This document shows, in pieces, positions 46,305 to 57,192 of a stretch of 64,000 nt of DNA. Origin of the DNA: Alviniconcha marisindica (Eukaryota; Mollusca; Gastropoda; Provannidae); NCBI GenBank assembly GCA_018857735.1, contig JABMCL010002535.1, forward strand, positions 45,001 through 109,000. The letters are read 5' to 3'. The number at the start of each line of letters is the position of its first letter. Position 1 is the stretch's first letter. The notes under the pieces were generated by a model. The model was given only the letters and a program-made list of their open reading frames with translations, had not been told where the DNA came from and did not search any database. The translations under genes were made by a program, and so were the position numbers.

Positions 46305-47170
46305 CAACAGCTCTTTGGTAGAGTAGGCAGACCTGCTGCCCTACACAGGAAAGATCATATGAATTCCAGCCTTTCTATGTTTCTGTGAACCCACACAATT
46401 AAAGTATAATAAAACAAAATGTGTGAAAAAACAGTTGGTGGCAATGTCTCTTCCATCAAGTCTGGCTGCTAGAAAAGTCTAGTCCTCACTACTCTTTATC
46501 CGGTAATAATGTACTGGGATACAAGTTGCAAAAGGTTCAGAACTTAACAAAGACTGTCACCTTGCATGGCAGAATACTCCCAGTGTGTTCCTAAATACTG
46601 AAAGTCACAGTGTTAGTATGTATCATTATCTACCAATTCTGGTAACAATGAGGTCAGTGCTACAGAAAATACAGGACTGACAAACATTCAATGAAGTTTT
46701 GGACCTTTGCAGTGCCTACACAGCTATCCAATCTTTTCACAAAACTCTTGACATAATGACCATCAGACAATGTGGATGTAAAAGGATAGCAGAAACTGTT
46801 GTATTTTCATTTTATATGTCAATGCATCAATAATCCAGTTTAAAACAGACTAATGAACAGTACTGGTGTGCAGGATGATGCAATCAACTCCCCAACCTGT
46901 GTCCCACTACTCATATAATATCAAGAGCTTTCTGACAAGAAGATTTAAAGTATTGAACATGGTTTTAAAAAGTTAGCTTTGTGCCAAAGATCAGGCCAAG
47001 AACTTTAGCTTCTTTTACTACTTTAATAAGTATTTTTCCAAGGATGTTTGGATCTCAAACCATGCTGCTGGTGAAAGTGGACGTGCACCATCTTTAAAGT
47101 GGATAACTTAAAACAGTTCTCAGACACCCAGCCTTGAAGGCTGTTAACTTTCTACTCTGTTTAACAACTT
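46305..47170. other. Unassigned stretch
   Basis: No element or exon recognised. Confidence 0.5.
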
Positions 47171-47176
47171 GCCTTG

Positions 47177-47224
47177 TACACACAGAGCAAAATCGTCAAC
47201 AAACACGATTTTGCTCTGTGTGTA
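47177..47224. repeat. Perfect hairpin with 20-base arms and 8-base loop
   Basis: TACACACAGAGCAAAATCGT at 47177-47196 is exactly complementary to 47205-47224, around the loop CAACAAAC. It is not followed by a T run, and its role is unknown. Confidence 0.95.
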
Positions 47225-47287
47225 GAAGAGCCCCTACCGTTCAAAGACAACTCTGCCTTCTGCCTGTCTCTCTTCTGGCCCACACAG

Positions 47288-47420
47288 TATCCAGGCACTG
47301 GCTGTGGCCAGCCCCAGTTTCCTGGAGGAAGCCTGGATGTCAGTCAATACTAATCCGGGACCACTAGAAGTATGCAAACCAAGAGGAACAGTCCTAACTG
47401 GACAGCCCAAAGAAACCCAG
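47288..47420 (+). other. Possible exon-like ORF with NPGP
   Basis: A 133-base segment lies between CTTCTGGCCCACACAG and GTAAGC. It is open in one frame: ALAVASPSFLEEAWMSVNTN, then PGPLEVCKPRGTVLTGQPKE and TQ. It carries TNPGP but lacks the D-x-E of a 2A motif. The strand is opposite to the LRP gene around it. It could be a relic of a retroelement leader or a chance splice-bounded frame. Confidence 0.2.
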
Positions 47421-47485
47421 GTAAGCACCATCTACAGTCCACAGACCTGACAGATTTTTGTGTGGAAACGGTAGCATAAGTAAGT

Positions 47486-47535
47486 AACTTGGTGTTTTAT
47501 GCCCAGTCAACCGGTACAGTTATATTAGGGTGAAA
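47486..47535 (-). repeat. SINE-C type 3' tail
   Basis: GGTGTTTTATGCCCAGTCAA followed by CCGGTACAGTTATATTAGGG matches 27945-27985 and 62638-62680. Confidence 0.6.
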
Positions 47536-47609
47536 ACAGCAGTGATATAAGAATCACCAGCAGAGACCACAGTCTGCACCTTCATTTCTACCAACTGTCT
47601 GGATTCTGG

Positions 47610-48112
47610 AAAGGAGATGCGTTGTTCAACCTGGAATGCTTAATTTCCTTTTCCTTCTTCCATACTGAGCAATCTTGAGCAGATGTGGCATTGCAGTTGG
47701 AGCACATCTTGGGTCCCTCTCACTGACCTTTGTGTTTATCTTTTCTGCACCACTGACTCTTTTCAGTGTTTATCTTTTCTGCACCACTGACTCTTTTCAG
47801 CAACTTTGCAACATTGGCTTGTGTGCCAAACTTGTTGCAGTTGTAACAATGCATAGAGTTCAGAACAAACAAGCTCACTTTCACCTTCAGGAAAACAACT
47901 GTGGACTCTTTCGGGAGCTCAAAGTCAAGAATAGAATGTTGGTGGGGATCTCCTTTCCCTCCTTCTTCACTGTCACTCGCTAACCCAAACGACACCCTGA
48001 TCATTCAGCTCATCCCAAATTTTACCTCCACGTCAGAGGTTGAAATTCAGTCAGACAGATCCCAACACCTGATCACTCCCCAAGAGGAGTTCAAAGATAT
48101 GTCATAGGTCTG
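47610..48112 (-). pseudogene. Ingi/I-like LINE ORF1 with zinc knuckle (remnant)
   Basis: The minus strand reads SLNSSWGVIRCWDLSD, HQHSILDFELPKESTVVFLK, VKVSLFVLNSMHCYNCNKFG and later MCSNCNATSAQDCSVWKKEK and EIKHSRLNN. This follows the known order of gag-like ORF1 proteins in I/Ingi/Jockey-group elements: G-V-I-R segment, P-N-P-x-R-C-x-x-C-Q-x-F-G-H knuckle, then C-x-N-C and D-C-x-x-W-K-x-E-K-E-I. Some cysteines and two stops show decay. A 31-base tandem duplication (TTTATCTTTTCTGCACCACT) sits at 47735-47795. Confidence 0.65.
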
Positions 48113-48514
48113 TTGACGAAATGCTCTGAGCCAAGCAGTTCCTGAGCTTGAGTCTTTCAGTTGCATTCAACCAAGATGGAACTAATCTCTTCATGCTTTT
48201 TAGGGATCAGCAACTACTTGGAAACCCTTCTGATCAGTGAAGGCAGACAACTTCTGTTATCTGTAAAGGAAGTTCTTCACTCAGCAATTCAACAACTAGA
48301 AACTGTGACCAGTTTTCTCTGTTTCTCACGAAGATTTTGTTCTCAGAGTCTGTATTCGTGTCTGTTTCCCTGTTTTGTTTAATACATTTTTTAAGAGGCA
48401 TGCCATTGTTAATATGTTTCATTACACTCTGTCCCCACCTACCACCAAGTCCAACAAAGCAGGGCTCAAAGTGCAACATACTCAGGTGATTAAAAAAAAC
48501 TAAAACGTTTAATT

Positions 48515-48770
48515 CTATCCCTCTGATTGACATAAGCCTTTCAGGATGGAGCAGCTTAGTTTAACCCCCCAGCACAAGAAGCCAGCTCTGTGGGAGCTCG
48601 CAGGGCAAGCGAATTTGACATGGTCAGTAAACATTTTACTGAAACCGAATGTGCCATCCACAAATGTCTCTGTTAGGCAAGCAAAATCAAACTTGTCAAT
48701 ATAGTTTATAAATGATGAATTATTCAGCTTGCTGTAGAGGTTTTTCACATTGCATGCAAGATCCAAACAC
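48515..48770 (-). pseudogene. LINE APE-type endonuclease N-terminal fragment
   Basis: The minus strand encodes LACNVKNLYSKLNNSSFINY and IDKFDFACLTETFVDGTFGF, then KMFTDHVKFACP. This is the first part of an AP-like endonuclease (N-V-R-N-L segment, then the T-E-T-F catalytic-glutamate region). The remainder is lost. Confidence 0.75.
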
Positions 48771-49500
48771 TCACAAAAAGAATGCTAATTTTAACAAGAC
48801 AATACAACATGTGTACAATTTTTTTGGGCAATACCCTTTTTCAAAGCAACAGTAATAAATACACAACAAAATTCAATTCATTTGGATGATCTTGCCTATC
48901 CTATCGTTGATTTCAATCAAAATGTCGCAGAAAGATTCTGTTTGGCGTTTTGTTGACTGGAGATCTGGATGGTGATCCATCGCATGTGGGCCTACTGTTC
49001 CAGTAGCTGTGTCATCCATGTTGTCATGAGCCACTGGGAGCATCACAACTGTTCACATGTACAGACTGTGTACTACTGGCCTCACTGTGCTGTGGCCTCC
49101 AGGGTGAATTGGGTCATGCCTGTCAAGTTCATGTTGTCCTTGACCTCTGTCATCATTGTTTACATGATCAACTGATCACATGAGTGTTGTCTTGTGTATT
49201 TGGTCTGCTGTGCTATCTACTGCTGCAACTTCTGCATTGCTTCTTGGGTCCAGCTGTTTTGGTCCCACCTTCAGTTTAGGCAGGCAACCACTGTACAATT
49301 ACACTGTAGAATTACAGGTTCTCCAGATATCATCTCTATTTTCTTTACTGGCACTGAATAGATCACCCACATCGATGTTAGCATCCTGTACTGCTGAGTA
49401 CAATGTCCAACAGTTCATCTCCAAACTATTGCATGTATCATAAATTTCTTCACACTTCATTCTCACTGCATGTTGTAAGTCCACGTCCTTTCAGATCTGA
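48771..49500. other. Unassigned flank of the DIRS element
   Basis: No recognisable element. The minus-strand frame 49299-49484 matches no family known to me. Confidence 0.5.
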
Positions 49501-49530
49501 TTCATGAGAAAACAAAATGCTTGTATTATT

Positions 49531-49592
49531 TAGCTTCAGCTTGCAACAGCTACAGCTGTCCAATGAGTAGAGGGTACACATGCGCATGATCA
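49531..49592 (+). repeat. DIRS left inverted terminal sequence
   Basis: TAGCTTCAGCTTGCAACAGC followed by TACAGCTGTCCAATGAGTAG is inverted at 57155-57192. AGAGGGTACACATGCGCATG with ATCACT is inverted at 57403-57428. Confidence 0.75.
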
Positions 49593-49810
49593 CTTGCAGT
49601 TCGCATGCTTTGCTCACTGCTTCACGTGCTTTATCTCTCCTCTGTCAAATGCGATTTTACTTCGTAAGAACAAGCTGAACTGGATTATATTTATGTGATA
49701 CATGTTTGTTTGTGTTCCTTTTTGCTGGATGATGTGAGGTAAGCAGAGACCTTTCTATCTTTTTTGGTTTCTTGTGTCAACTTTGTTGTCACATCGACCA
49801 GCCAAAGACA

Positions 49811-50987
49811 ATGGCGGACGGGCTGCTCAGCAGTGCCAGCGCAAGTCCTGGCTGTGACAAAAGTGATGAAACACAGGGCATACTTAAATCTATGTAAACA
49901 ATGATAGGAACGCTTGTACAGAAAGTTAGTGACATAGAAAATAAATATGAGGAACTGAGGGGAAAAGCAATGAACGAATATGCTAACAGTGTGTGTGAAG
50001 ACTCAGTGAACACTGCCCTGGGCAGGGGTGAGGGAGATGCATGTAGCAGTGTTTTGGCCAGGGGCCGAGGCGCAGATGCACATACATCACGGGCTGACAG
50101 GGTTGGCACCGATGATAACCAAAGTGCAGATGGCTGCACCAGGGGTGGCAGCAAGAACACACACAGAGACACAGACTCTATCAGTGAAAGTGATTTCTGT
50201 ATCACTGTAGCACAAAATGATGAGAACGATGTGTTAGAGGTAGACCTAGACATACAGAAGAAAGAAGAAAAACTTGTTGCAGAAAAGTTAGCGAAAGTCG
50301 CAAGGAGTAGATTCTTGATGAAACAAACTGAAGGAGAAACTAGATAGCCACCTGGTTCCAGAAAACTGTACAGACATTAGGGCCCCAGCGCTAAATGTGG
50401 AAATAGTGGAGAAAGGAAACTTGGACAGAACGGCAAGAAAGAATGACAGGCGTCTTCTCAATGTTCAGAAGCTTATCACGACAGCCACAGCCGCTTTGGT
50501 CAACGCATCTGACCCGCTACACTGCATGACCACGGCGTTTGCTGACCAATCTACGTGCGGCGGAGAGCAGCCTAACTCTTCGCACTTCGTAGAAGCAGCC
50601 AATGAGATGCTAGCATCAAATGGTGACATTATTGCTCTGCTAGGCATGACTCAGCAAGAACTGTCCATTCGCAGAAGATACCAGCTGCAACATGCACTAC
50701 CAAAAGACATGGCATCGTTGTGTAGCAATGAAAATATCCCAATTACTGACAAGCTTTTCAGTGATGATGCCGATAAAGCAATCAAAACAGCAAGAGAGAC
50801 TTTCAAAATCAAGAACTACCAGTCAGGCGGCCAGCGGCCCCACCCCTACAAACGCGGACAAAACAGGCCTTTTCTAGGACAGACCCCCCCACAGTACAGT
50901 CAGCAGGGGAGCTACAGCAGCCTCAGGGGGCGAGGAAAACCTTGGAACCAGAGAGGGGTAGGAAAGTTCAAGGGGATAAATCACTAA
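49811..50987 (+). pseudogene. DIRS gag-like ORF (broken)
   Basis: The frame opens at ATG 49811 (MADGLLSSASASPGCDKSDE) and meets TAA after ILKSM near 49895. It continues in frame with IGTLVQKVSDIENKYEELRG and ends in a stop at 50345. After a frameshift the C-terminal half runs KLITTATAALVNASDPLHCM, then GDIIALLGMTQQELSIRRRY, QLQHALPKDMASLCSNENIP and a Gly/Arg/Gln-rich basic tail to TAA 50987. The RRRYQL-x-x-ALP-x-D-x-ASLC segment is characteristic of DIRS gag proteins, presumed to be the RNA-packaging protein. Confidence 0.8.
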
Positions 50988-51130
50988 CAGCAAGAAATCA
51001 GAATGCTGAACCAAAGGAGGTAAGAGATTTCTGTAACAGTGTACCTAGTATACTAGAAGAATTACAAATGCAGTCAGAAGATTTCAATGCAGGTCAAATT
51101 TGTTTTTGTTTGGCCCAGTGAAAACAGATC

Positions 51131-51858
51131 ACAATAGATGAAGAAATCCTGAAGATGGTAGAAGACATAGATTTCGCTGAACTGCCTGTACAGGAAAAAC
51201 CAGCCCATAACCATACATTTTCCACAGAACAAATACATGCTACTGATTTGGAAGTGTCAGAATTGCTGAAGAAGGGAGTGATAAGAAAAGCTCATCACTC
51301 AAACAAGGAATACATATCTCCAATCTTTGTGCGACCTAAGAAAGATAACAGATGGAGAATGATCTTGAATCTCAAAGAGTTGAACAAAAACAGAGTATTT
51401 CTGCTTCAAAATGGAGACATTAAAAAATGCTTTGGCTTTAGTCAAACCAAACTGATTTGCTGCTCACTGGACCTGAAAGATGCATATTTTTCAGTACATA
51501 TAAACGAATCTTCACAGGAATACCTAAAGTCCTTTTTGGGGGGTCGGGGGGGGGGGGGGGGGGGGGCCTTTACATGTTCACAGCTTTTCCCAATGGGTTA
51601 GCATGCTGCCCAAGATTATTCACAAAATTGTTGAAACCAGTGATGGCCCATCTTCATATGCCCGGCTTTGTGTCAACAATCTTTATTGACAACACTCTGC
51701 TGAAGGGAGACTCAGCAAAGGAGTGTGTGCAAAATGTAAAAAGCTTGTTGGCATTATTTAAGAGTTTGTTGTTAAGGGTTTGTTGTTCACCCGGCCAAGT
51801 TTGTGTTGATCCCATCTCACAAAATCATCTATTTAGGGTTTGAAATAGACTCTCAGAG
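51131..51858 (+). pseudogene. DIRS reverse transcriptase, 5' part (broken)
   Basis: The sequence encodes ELLKKGVIRKAHHSNKEYIS, PIFVRPKKDNRWRMILNLKE and CCSLDLKDAYFSVHINES, RT motifs 1 to 3 including the first catalytic Asp. After a 21-G run (51546-51566) the frame changes to YMFTAFPNGLACCPRLFTKL and then VSTIFIDNTLLKGDS. The usual Y-x-D-D box is F-I-D-N, so the second catalytic Asp is Asn (51691-51693). A further frameshift gives IIYLGFEIDSQSM, where the LINE interrupts. The protein is inactive. Confidence 0.85.
51546..51566. repeat. Run of 21 Gs inside the DIRS RT
   Basis: G6-T-C-G21 replaces the expected few codons before YMFTAFPNG and shifts the frame. It could be a genuine expansion or a sequencing artefact. 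Confidence 0.9.
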
Positions 51859-52679
51859 TATGTAGTGTTCACTACAGTATGTAGTATGAAAGTGAGTAGT
51901 GTTCACGCGCTCTTACAGGCGTTGTTGGATTTGCTCTGCTAATTATTGCAAATTTTGCTTGATTAGTCTCCTGGTTTGATTAGTTGACGTGATAGCATTG
52001 TTCCTCGTGATGTGGCCGTTATCGTGGTACCAGTTTTGTGTGTCACTTCCACTGGAAGTGAGGACAGTTGGTCTTGTTCTGTTTCTGCAAGTCCTGACTC
52101 TACTCTCTGTTTTACACTGCTTGCTGCCAGCCGGTCATGTTGAGCCTGTGTTCAGTGACAGCGTGTTCAGTGCAGCCATGCATCGCAACAACTGAGAGCT
52201 ACACAACACAGAGATGAAAGTGTTGTTTGCCACCTGTGCCACCCCAGTCCCCCGCTACACTCGACATGACCTTCTGTCTCTGGAAACTGCTGCTGCACCT
52301 CCCCATTCCTCTCCCCCCAGCTGATCGCATGTCTATCATATCTCGGCATTGCGAGAAACATGCCCAGAAAGCCACGCCGATCGAGAAGAGGAGGGAAGAA
52401 TGAACAGAGGTAGATTAAAGTGGTCATCGGTTTTCGTGATTGACTTCCATCCGATTCTTCCAACTCTCCAACCCCCTGTCGTCAGCCTGCCGAGCTTGAC
52501 TTTTACCATTTCAGTTCAGCTCTCCTCCCTCACTCTGACGAGTGTCAACACACCACTTCCGTACCACCTTCCTCTCCACCCAGTGACTGTGAAGACCTCT
52601 CAGCCTCCTCGCTCAGCGCTCCACTGCGTCCCTCTCACAGACAGCAGCTTCACATTCCCCTTAGTTCTTCCTCAGCCGA

Positions 52680-53175
52680 AAACACACTCCTTGCCTGCCT
52701 CTTCAATGCAAGATCCGTTGGCACTTCCAGGAAGAGGTCCGACATATCCACCTTCATTCAGGACAACAACATCAACATCATGCTGCTGATGGAGACCTGG
52801 CTGTGCCCTGCCGGTGACGAGGCCAAGATTACCGACCTGGCTCCGCCTGAGTACTCCAGTGCAAAAAGCAGGGGCATCGCATATGTCATAAGGGACTCTC
52901 TTAAGCCGCATGTTGCTACCACTATGTCCTTTCCCGTTCAGCACCCCTGCTTTGAAACCGCTCAGCTGACTCTAACATACAACAAGCAACTAACCAACTT
53001 GTTCTGTATCTACCACCCTCCACCCAGCAAAAAGAACAAATTCTCTGACTCCATGTTTTTCGATCAGTTTTCTGACTTCCTTGAACACTCTGACAGTCTG
53101 CCTGGCAAAACACTCCTTATGGGCGACTTTAACTTTCATTTTGAAAACGTAGAAAACGTAGAAAACAACAACTAA
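52680..53175 (+). pseudogene. Nested LINE endonuclease region
   Basis: After a frame change the reading is LLACLFNARSVG, FIQDNNINIMLLMETWLCPA and GIAYVIRDSLKPHV, then NLFCIYHPPP and TLLMGDFNFHFE. These are the landmarks of an AP-like endonuclease: N-A-R-S-V, E-T-W-L with the catalytic Glu, Y-R-P-P-like and G-D-F-N. The frame closes at TAA 53173 after a small AAC/GAA repeat. Further pieces (LDLAFSKQ, then GLTSDHTTILCKLEV) lie at 53240-53355. Confidence 0.8.
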
Positions 53176-53789
53176 AGAAAACAACACGATACCATAGACA
53201 TGTTTAACCTAACCCAGTCCATTTCTGAACCTACTCACAACCAAGGCCATCTGCTTGACTTAGCGTTTTCCAAGCAAAGTGATAACATCCTCATTTCTAC
53301 AAAACTACACCATGGACTAACATCTGACCACACAACCATCTTGTGCAAACTTGAGGTATCTGTACCCGTACAAAAACCTGAAACTTTTTCGCCTCAAAAA
53401 GATTGCCACCAGCACCTTTAAACAAGAGCTCTCTCACGCTGTCTCACAAGTCAGTTCTATCAGTGACTACAATAACCATCTCTGTTCTGTCCTTGACAAG
53501 CACGCTCCTCTCTGCCATTGCACAGTCCATACAAGGAAGATGACACCCAGGTTTAGCAGTATTGCGGAGCAGTTTTGTGAGCTGAAACAGGAGTGTCGGC
53601 AGGTGGAGAGATGATGGCTCAAATCTAAGCTCACTGTCCACAAACAAATCTACAACTCCATTAAACAGAAAGTAACAAACCTTGTAGATAAAGCCAAACA
53701 AGTCTACTACTTTGTTAAGATTCAGTCTAGAACAACCTGTAAACAGCTCTTGCTGGAAATCCCTTACTAACTTTTGAGCCTGTCAATGA

Positions 53790-54795
53790 TGAATTTGTCT
53801 TAAAAATAATCAACAGTGCATCTGCCAAGTCTTGTGAACTTGATCCCATTCCCACCACGCTTCTTTATGAAAACCTTGACATCCTCTTGCTGACCAACAC
53901 AAACATCATCAACACATCTCTTACCACTGGCATTGTACCACATGATCTGAAGACAGCTGTCATCAAACCTCTGTTGAAAAAGCCACCACTTGACAAAACA
54001 AAATTGAAAAACTACTGTCCCATTTCTAACCATCCATTTCTGTCCAAAATCCTTGAAAAAGTTGTTCTCCACAAACTTCTCTCCCATCTCCAAGAAAACA
54101 ACCTCAGCAATCCCTATCGAGCAGGACACAGCACTGAGACCGTTTTGTTACATATTGTAAACGATATTCTCTCCGCTCTGGACAAGGACAACATTTCTGC
54201 TCTTCTTTGTTGGATCTTTCTGCTGCTTTTGACACTATTGACCACCAAATTCTCCTCTCCTGCCTGAACTCTGTTTTTGGCATTCAGTTTACTGCACTCC
54301 AATGGTTTCAGTCATACCTCTCAGACAGATATAAGTCCATTTCAGTCAATAACTTGTCTTCGTCACCATCACAGCTCATGTACGGTGTGCCTCAGGGCTC
54401 AGTACTGGGGCCCATTCTCTTTGTCCTGTACACGCCTCTCTCTGATATCATAGCTAACCACTCTGTAAACCATCAGCTTTTTGCAGATGACACACAGCTC
54501 CAGAAATCCACTCCCATGTGTTTCAGTGCTATAAATGGTTCTGGTCCTGCTTACCTCTCTGAAATGCTGCATGTCTACACTCCATCTCATACTCTACGCT
54601 CTTTTTCTGACACTCGCTTTCTGGAAATCCAACAATACAAATGCAAGACTCATGGCTTTCGCACCTTCTCTTGCTTTGGACCTCACACTTGGAATTCACT
54701 CCCACAAGACCTTAGACACTGCTCAACCCTGTCATTTTTTTTTTAAAGCCAAACTGAAAACCTTCCTCTTCTCACAGTATTTCCATCCTAACTAA
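53790..54795 (+). pseudogene. Nested LINE reverse transcriptase and C terminus
   Basis: ASAKSCELDPIPTTLLYENL, IVPHDLKTAVIKPLLKKPPL, NYCPISNHPFLSKILEKVVL and FRAGHSTET-like YRAGHSTETVLLHIVNDI give RT motifs 0-2. LDLSAAFDTIDHQILL carries the first catalytic Asp, YGVPQGSVLGPILFVLYT the QGS motif, and HQLFADDTQLQKS the intact FADD box near 54480. A deletion then jumps to GPAYLSEMLHVYTPSHTLRS, PHTWNSLPQDLRHCS and FKAKLKTFLFSQYFHPN, the C terminus. Frameshifts make it inactive. Confidence 0.85.
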
Positions 54796-54819
54796 TATCA
54801 GTACCCAGTTTCAGCTACA

Positions 54820-55038
54820 GTCAGTGCGTGTGTGTGTGTGTGTGTGTGTGGTGTGTGTGTGTGTGTGTGTGTGTGTTTGTAGTGCGTTTATTGTTTATTT
54901 TTTTTATAATACTTTATGTAAATTGTTTTGGTAGGACTATGCTCTACATTTGTATAGAAGATCATATTTAGGTTAATATGTATCAAGTGAGCGTTCAGGG
55001 CATTGATGAGCGCATGATAAATGTACATTATTATTATT
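54820..55038 (+). other. Nested LINE 3' UTR
   Basis: Two GT arrays (54828-54850 and 54852-54876) are followed by TTGTTTTGGTAGGACTATG, GAGCGTTCAGGGCATTGATG, AGCGCATGATAAATGTACAT and (TAT)n, ending at the DIRS junction. Near-identical tails occur at 40240-40340 and inverted at 5590-5660. Confidence 0.8.
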
Positions 55039-55857
55039 ATGGCAGTTGTACCAACCCTAGAGAGAAAACAGAATACTGAGTACAGCCTCCAAATTGCTGA
55101 CAGGGAGCTCTTCTACTGTAAGGGAGTTAGTGCAGTTCATAGGGCAGGTCGTTTCATGTTTTCATGGAGTGAAGTTCGGACTGCTCTGGTATCGTTACAT
55201 GGAGAATGATAAGATCAAGGCCCTTAAGCAGAATAAGGGAGACTATGAATCAAAAGTAGTTTTCTCAAATGAAGCAAAGTCAGAAATGATATAGCGGACA
55301 GAAAATATCATGTCGTCTTTTGGTGATGTTCACTCAGATCACAGCGGGCCTGATTTTTTTCCTGTTCACAGATGCCTCGTTGACAGGCTGGGGTTGTTCC
55401 TGTGAAATAGGTCGAACAGGTGGTCACTGGGATTATGCTGAAGCACAAAGCAACATAAATGTTTTAGAACTGAAAGCCACTTTGCAGTCTTTTGCTAGAG
55501 AAAAGGCCAACATCCATGTCAGATTAATGATGGACAACACTACAGCAGTCGCTTGTGTGTCAAAAATGGGAACTAGTCATTCAATGTAGTGTAATGCTGT
55601 TACAAAAGAAATATGGCAGTTCTGCATCAAGCGCAACATTTGGTTGTCAGCAGCATACATACCAGGCAGTGAGGAATCTAGAAGAGAAAACCAAGATACT
55701 GAATGGATGTTAAACCCTGATATTCTGTCTGACGCTCTGGGTAGGCTAGATGTAAAACCAGAAATAGATTTGTTTGCTTCTAGACTAAATCATCAGTTTC
55801 CCAGGTTTCCCAGTTTCCCAGGTACGTCTCTTACAAACCTGACCCGGATGCAGAAGC
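55039..55857 (+). pseudogene. DIRS RT 3' end and RNase H (broken)
   Basis: Continuing from the RT, AVVPTLE and TEYSLQIADRELFYCKGVSA precede SAVHRAGRFMFSWSEVRTAL. The RNase H part reads LFTDASLTGWGCSCEIGRTG, INVLELKATLQSFA and LMMDNTTAVACVSKMGT, retaining Asp, Glu and Asp of the active site. RLDVKPEIDLFASRLNHQFP follows, the usual link between RNase H and recombinase in DIRS elements. Stops occur at 55292 and 55587. Confidence 0.8.
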
Positions 55858-55858
55858 T

Positions 55859-57092
55859 GTGAATGCATTCACAATGTCATGGTCTGATGTGACAATCTAT
55901 GCTTTCCCTCCCTTTTGTATAATCCCCGGCATACTACAAAAAAATCATCAAGGACAGAGCAAGAGGGATACTGGTTGTCCCAGATTGGCCCAGTCAGCCG
56001 TGGTACCCAATATTAGCAAGCGGACTAACACAGAGACTCGTCCTTGTGTCAGTGAGGGAAAGTCTACTTGTTTTGCCAACAAACCCGGAAGCAAAACACA
56101 CTGCGAAAGGCAATATGTTTGTATCAGGAAGAGACTCAGAAGGTCTGGTTTTTCTCAGACAGCTAGCTCAGTCATATGCTCATCCTGGTGTAGCGGCACC
56201 AGCAGACAATATGCCACATACATCACGAGGTGGAAGAGGTATGCAAACAAACAGAGTATTCATTCCATTTCACTGTCTGTGAGTGAGGGAGTGAATTTTC
56301 TGGGCATGCTGTTCAATGCTGGCCTTAGCTATAGCACTATTTGTGTGGCAAGATCAGCTTTGTCGAGCTATCTTGACTGTAAAGACGCTGCACAATTTGG
56401 TGAACATAAGCAAGTTAGACAGTTTGTAAAAGGTGTTTTAGAAAAGAGGCCAGCTCTTCCAAAGTACTTGTCTACATGGGATGTTGACATTGTGTTACAA
56501 TACTTGGAGTTGCATTACCTACATGATGAGCTGACTTTAAAGGAACTTTCTTACAAATTAGTTATGCTTCTTGCCTTACTTTCTGGACAACGGTGTCAGA
56601 CTTTACATTGTTTATCTGTCTTCAATGAAGAGGAGTGATTCCAAGTGCGTGTTTACTGTGGATGTATTACTTAGACAGTCTTGCAAAGGAAAACATTTGG
56701 CACCTTTGGAGTTTCTGGCTTTCCTTCAAAATGAAAAACTGTGCATTGTGTCAGTATTAAAAGAGTACCTTCGTAGGATGAAGGAAATCTGAGGGGAGGA
56801 AAACAAACTGCTGCTGAGTTACCAGGCACTGCACAAGCCTGTTAGCAAAAATACTCTGGCCAGATGGCTCCGACAAGTGCTTAACGGAGCAGGTGTTGAC
56901 ACAGCACAATTGAGTGCACACAGTACACATGCAGCCAGCACATCGGCAGCGTTGTCCAGTGGCGTGCCAGTGGACATTGTGCTATGAACAGCCGGATGGA
57001 GCTCGGAGTCAACATTTACCTGGTTCTACAGAAAGGAACCAGCAGTAAATATGGGGCAAGCCCTGTTGGATTGTTATGTCCACAAAAACTAG
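55859..57092 (+). pseudogene. DIRS tyrosine recombinase (broken)
   Basis: The N-terminal part reads NAFTMSWSDVTIYAFPPFCI. After frame changes, SSWCSGTSRQYATYITRWKR and GLSYSTICVARSALSSYLDC form the core-binding domain and LVMLLALLSGQRCQTLHCLS the first catalytic Arg region. SKNTLARWLRQVLNGAGVDT, LSAHSTHAASTSAALSSGVP and TFTWFYRKEP follow, the last with the likely nucleophile Tyr. DIRS recombinases normally have H-S-T-R, and here the Arg is His (CAT). A TGA after VDIVL (56983-56985) also truncates it. Confidence 0.85.
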
Positions 57093-57154
57093 AGTAAGTG
57101 CTGTTAAATTATAATTTATGTTTATAGCAATGATGTACACTAATGGCTCTAAAG

Positions 57155-57192
57155 ACTCATTGGACAGCTGTAGCTGTTGCATGCCGAAGCTA
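57155..57192 (+). repeat. DIRS right inverted terminal sequence
   Basis: ACTCATTGGACAGCTGTAGC followed by TGTTGCATGCCGAAGCTA is the inverse complement of 49531-49568 with a few mismatches. Confidence 0.75.

Larger units (their letters stand above)
51859..55038 (+). mobile_element. CR1/L2-like LINE nested in the DIRS element
   Basis: Removing this segment rejoins the DIRS frame as IDSQSM followed by AVVPTLE, so it is an insertion. The short duplicated target TATG is visible at 51854-51857 and 55037-55040. It contains a GC-richer 5' region (51859-52680), an APE endonuclease, an RT with large internal deletions, a C-terminal coding end and a 3' UTR with GT repeats and (ATT)n. A 3'-only sister copy is at 40080-40345. 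Confidence 0.85.

Noticed and set aside
47177..47224. Rho-independent terminator
   Set aside because: This is animal DNA and there is no T run after the hairpin.
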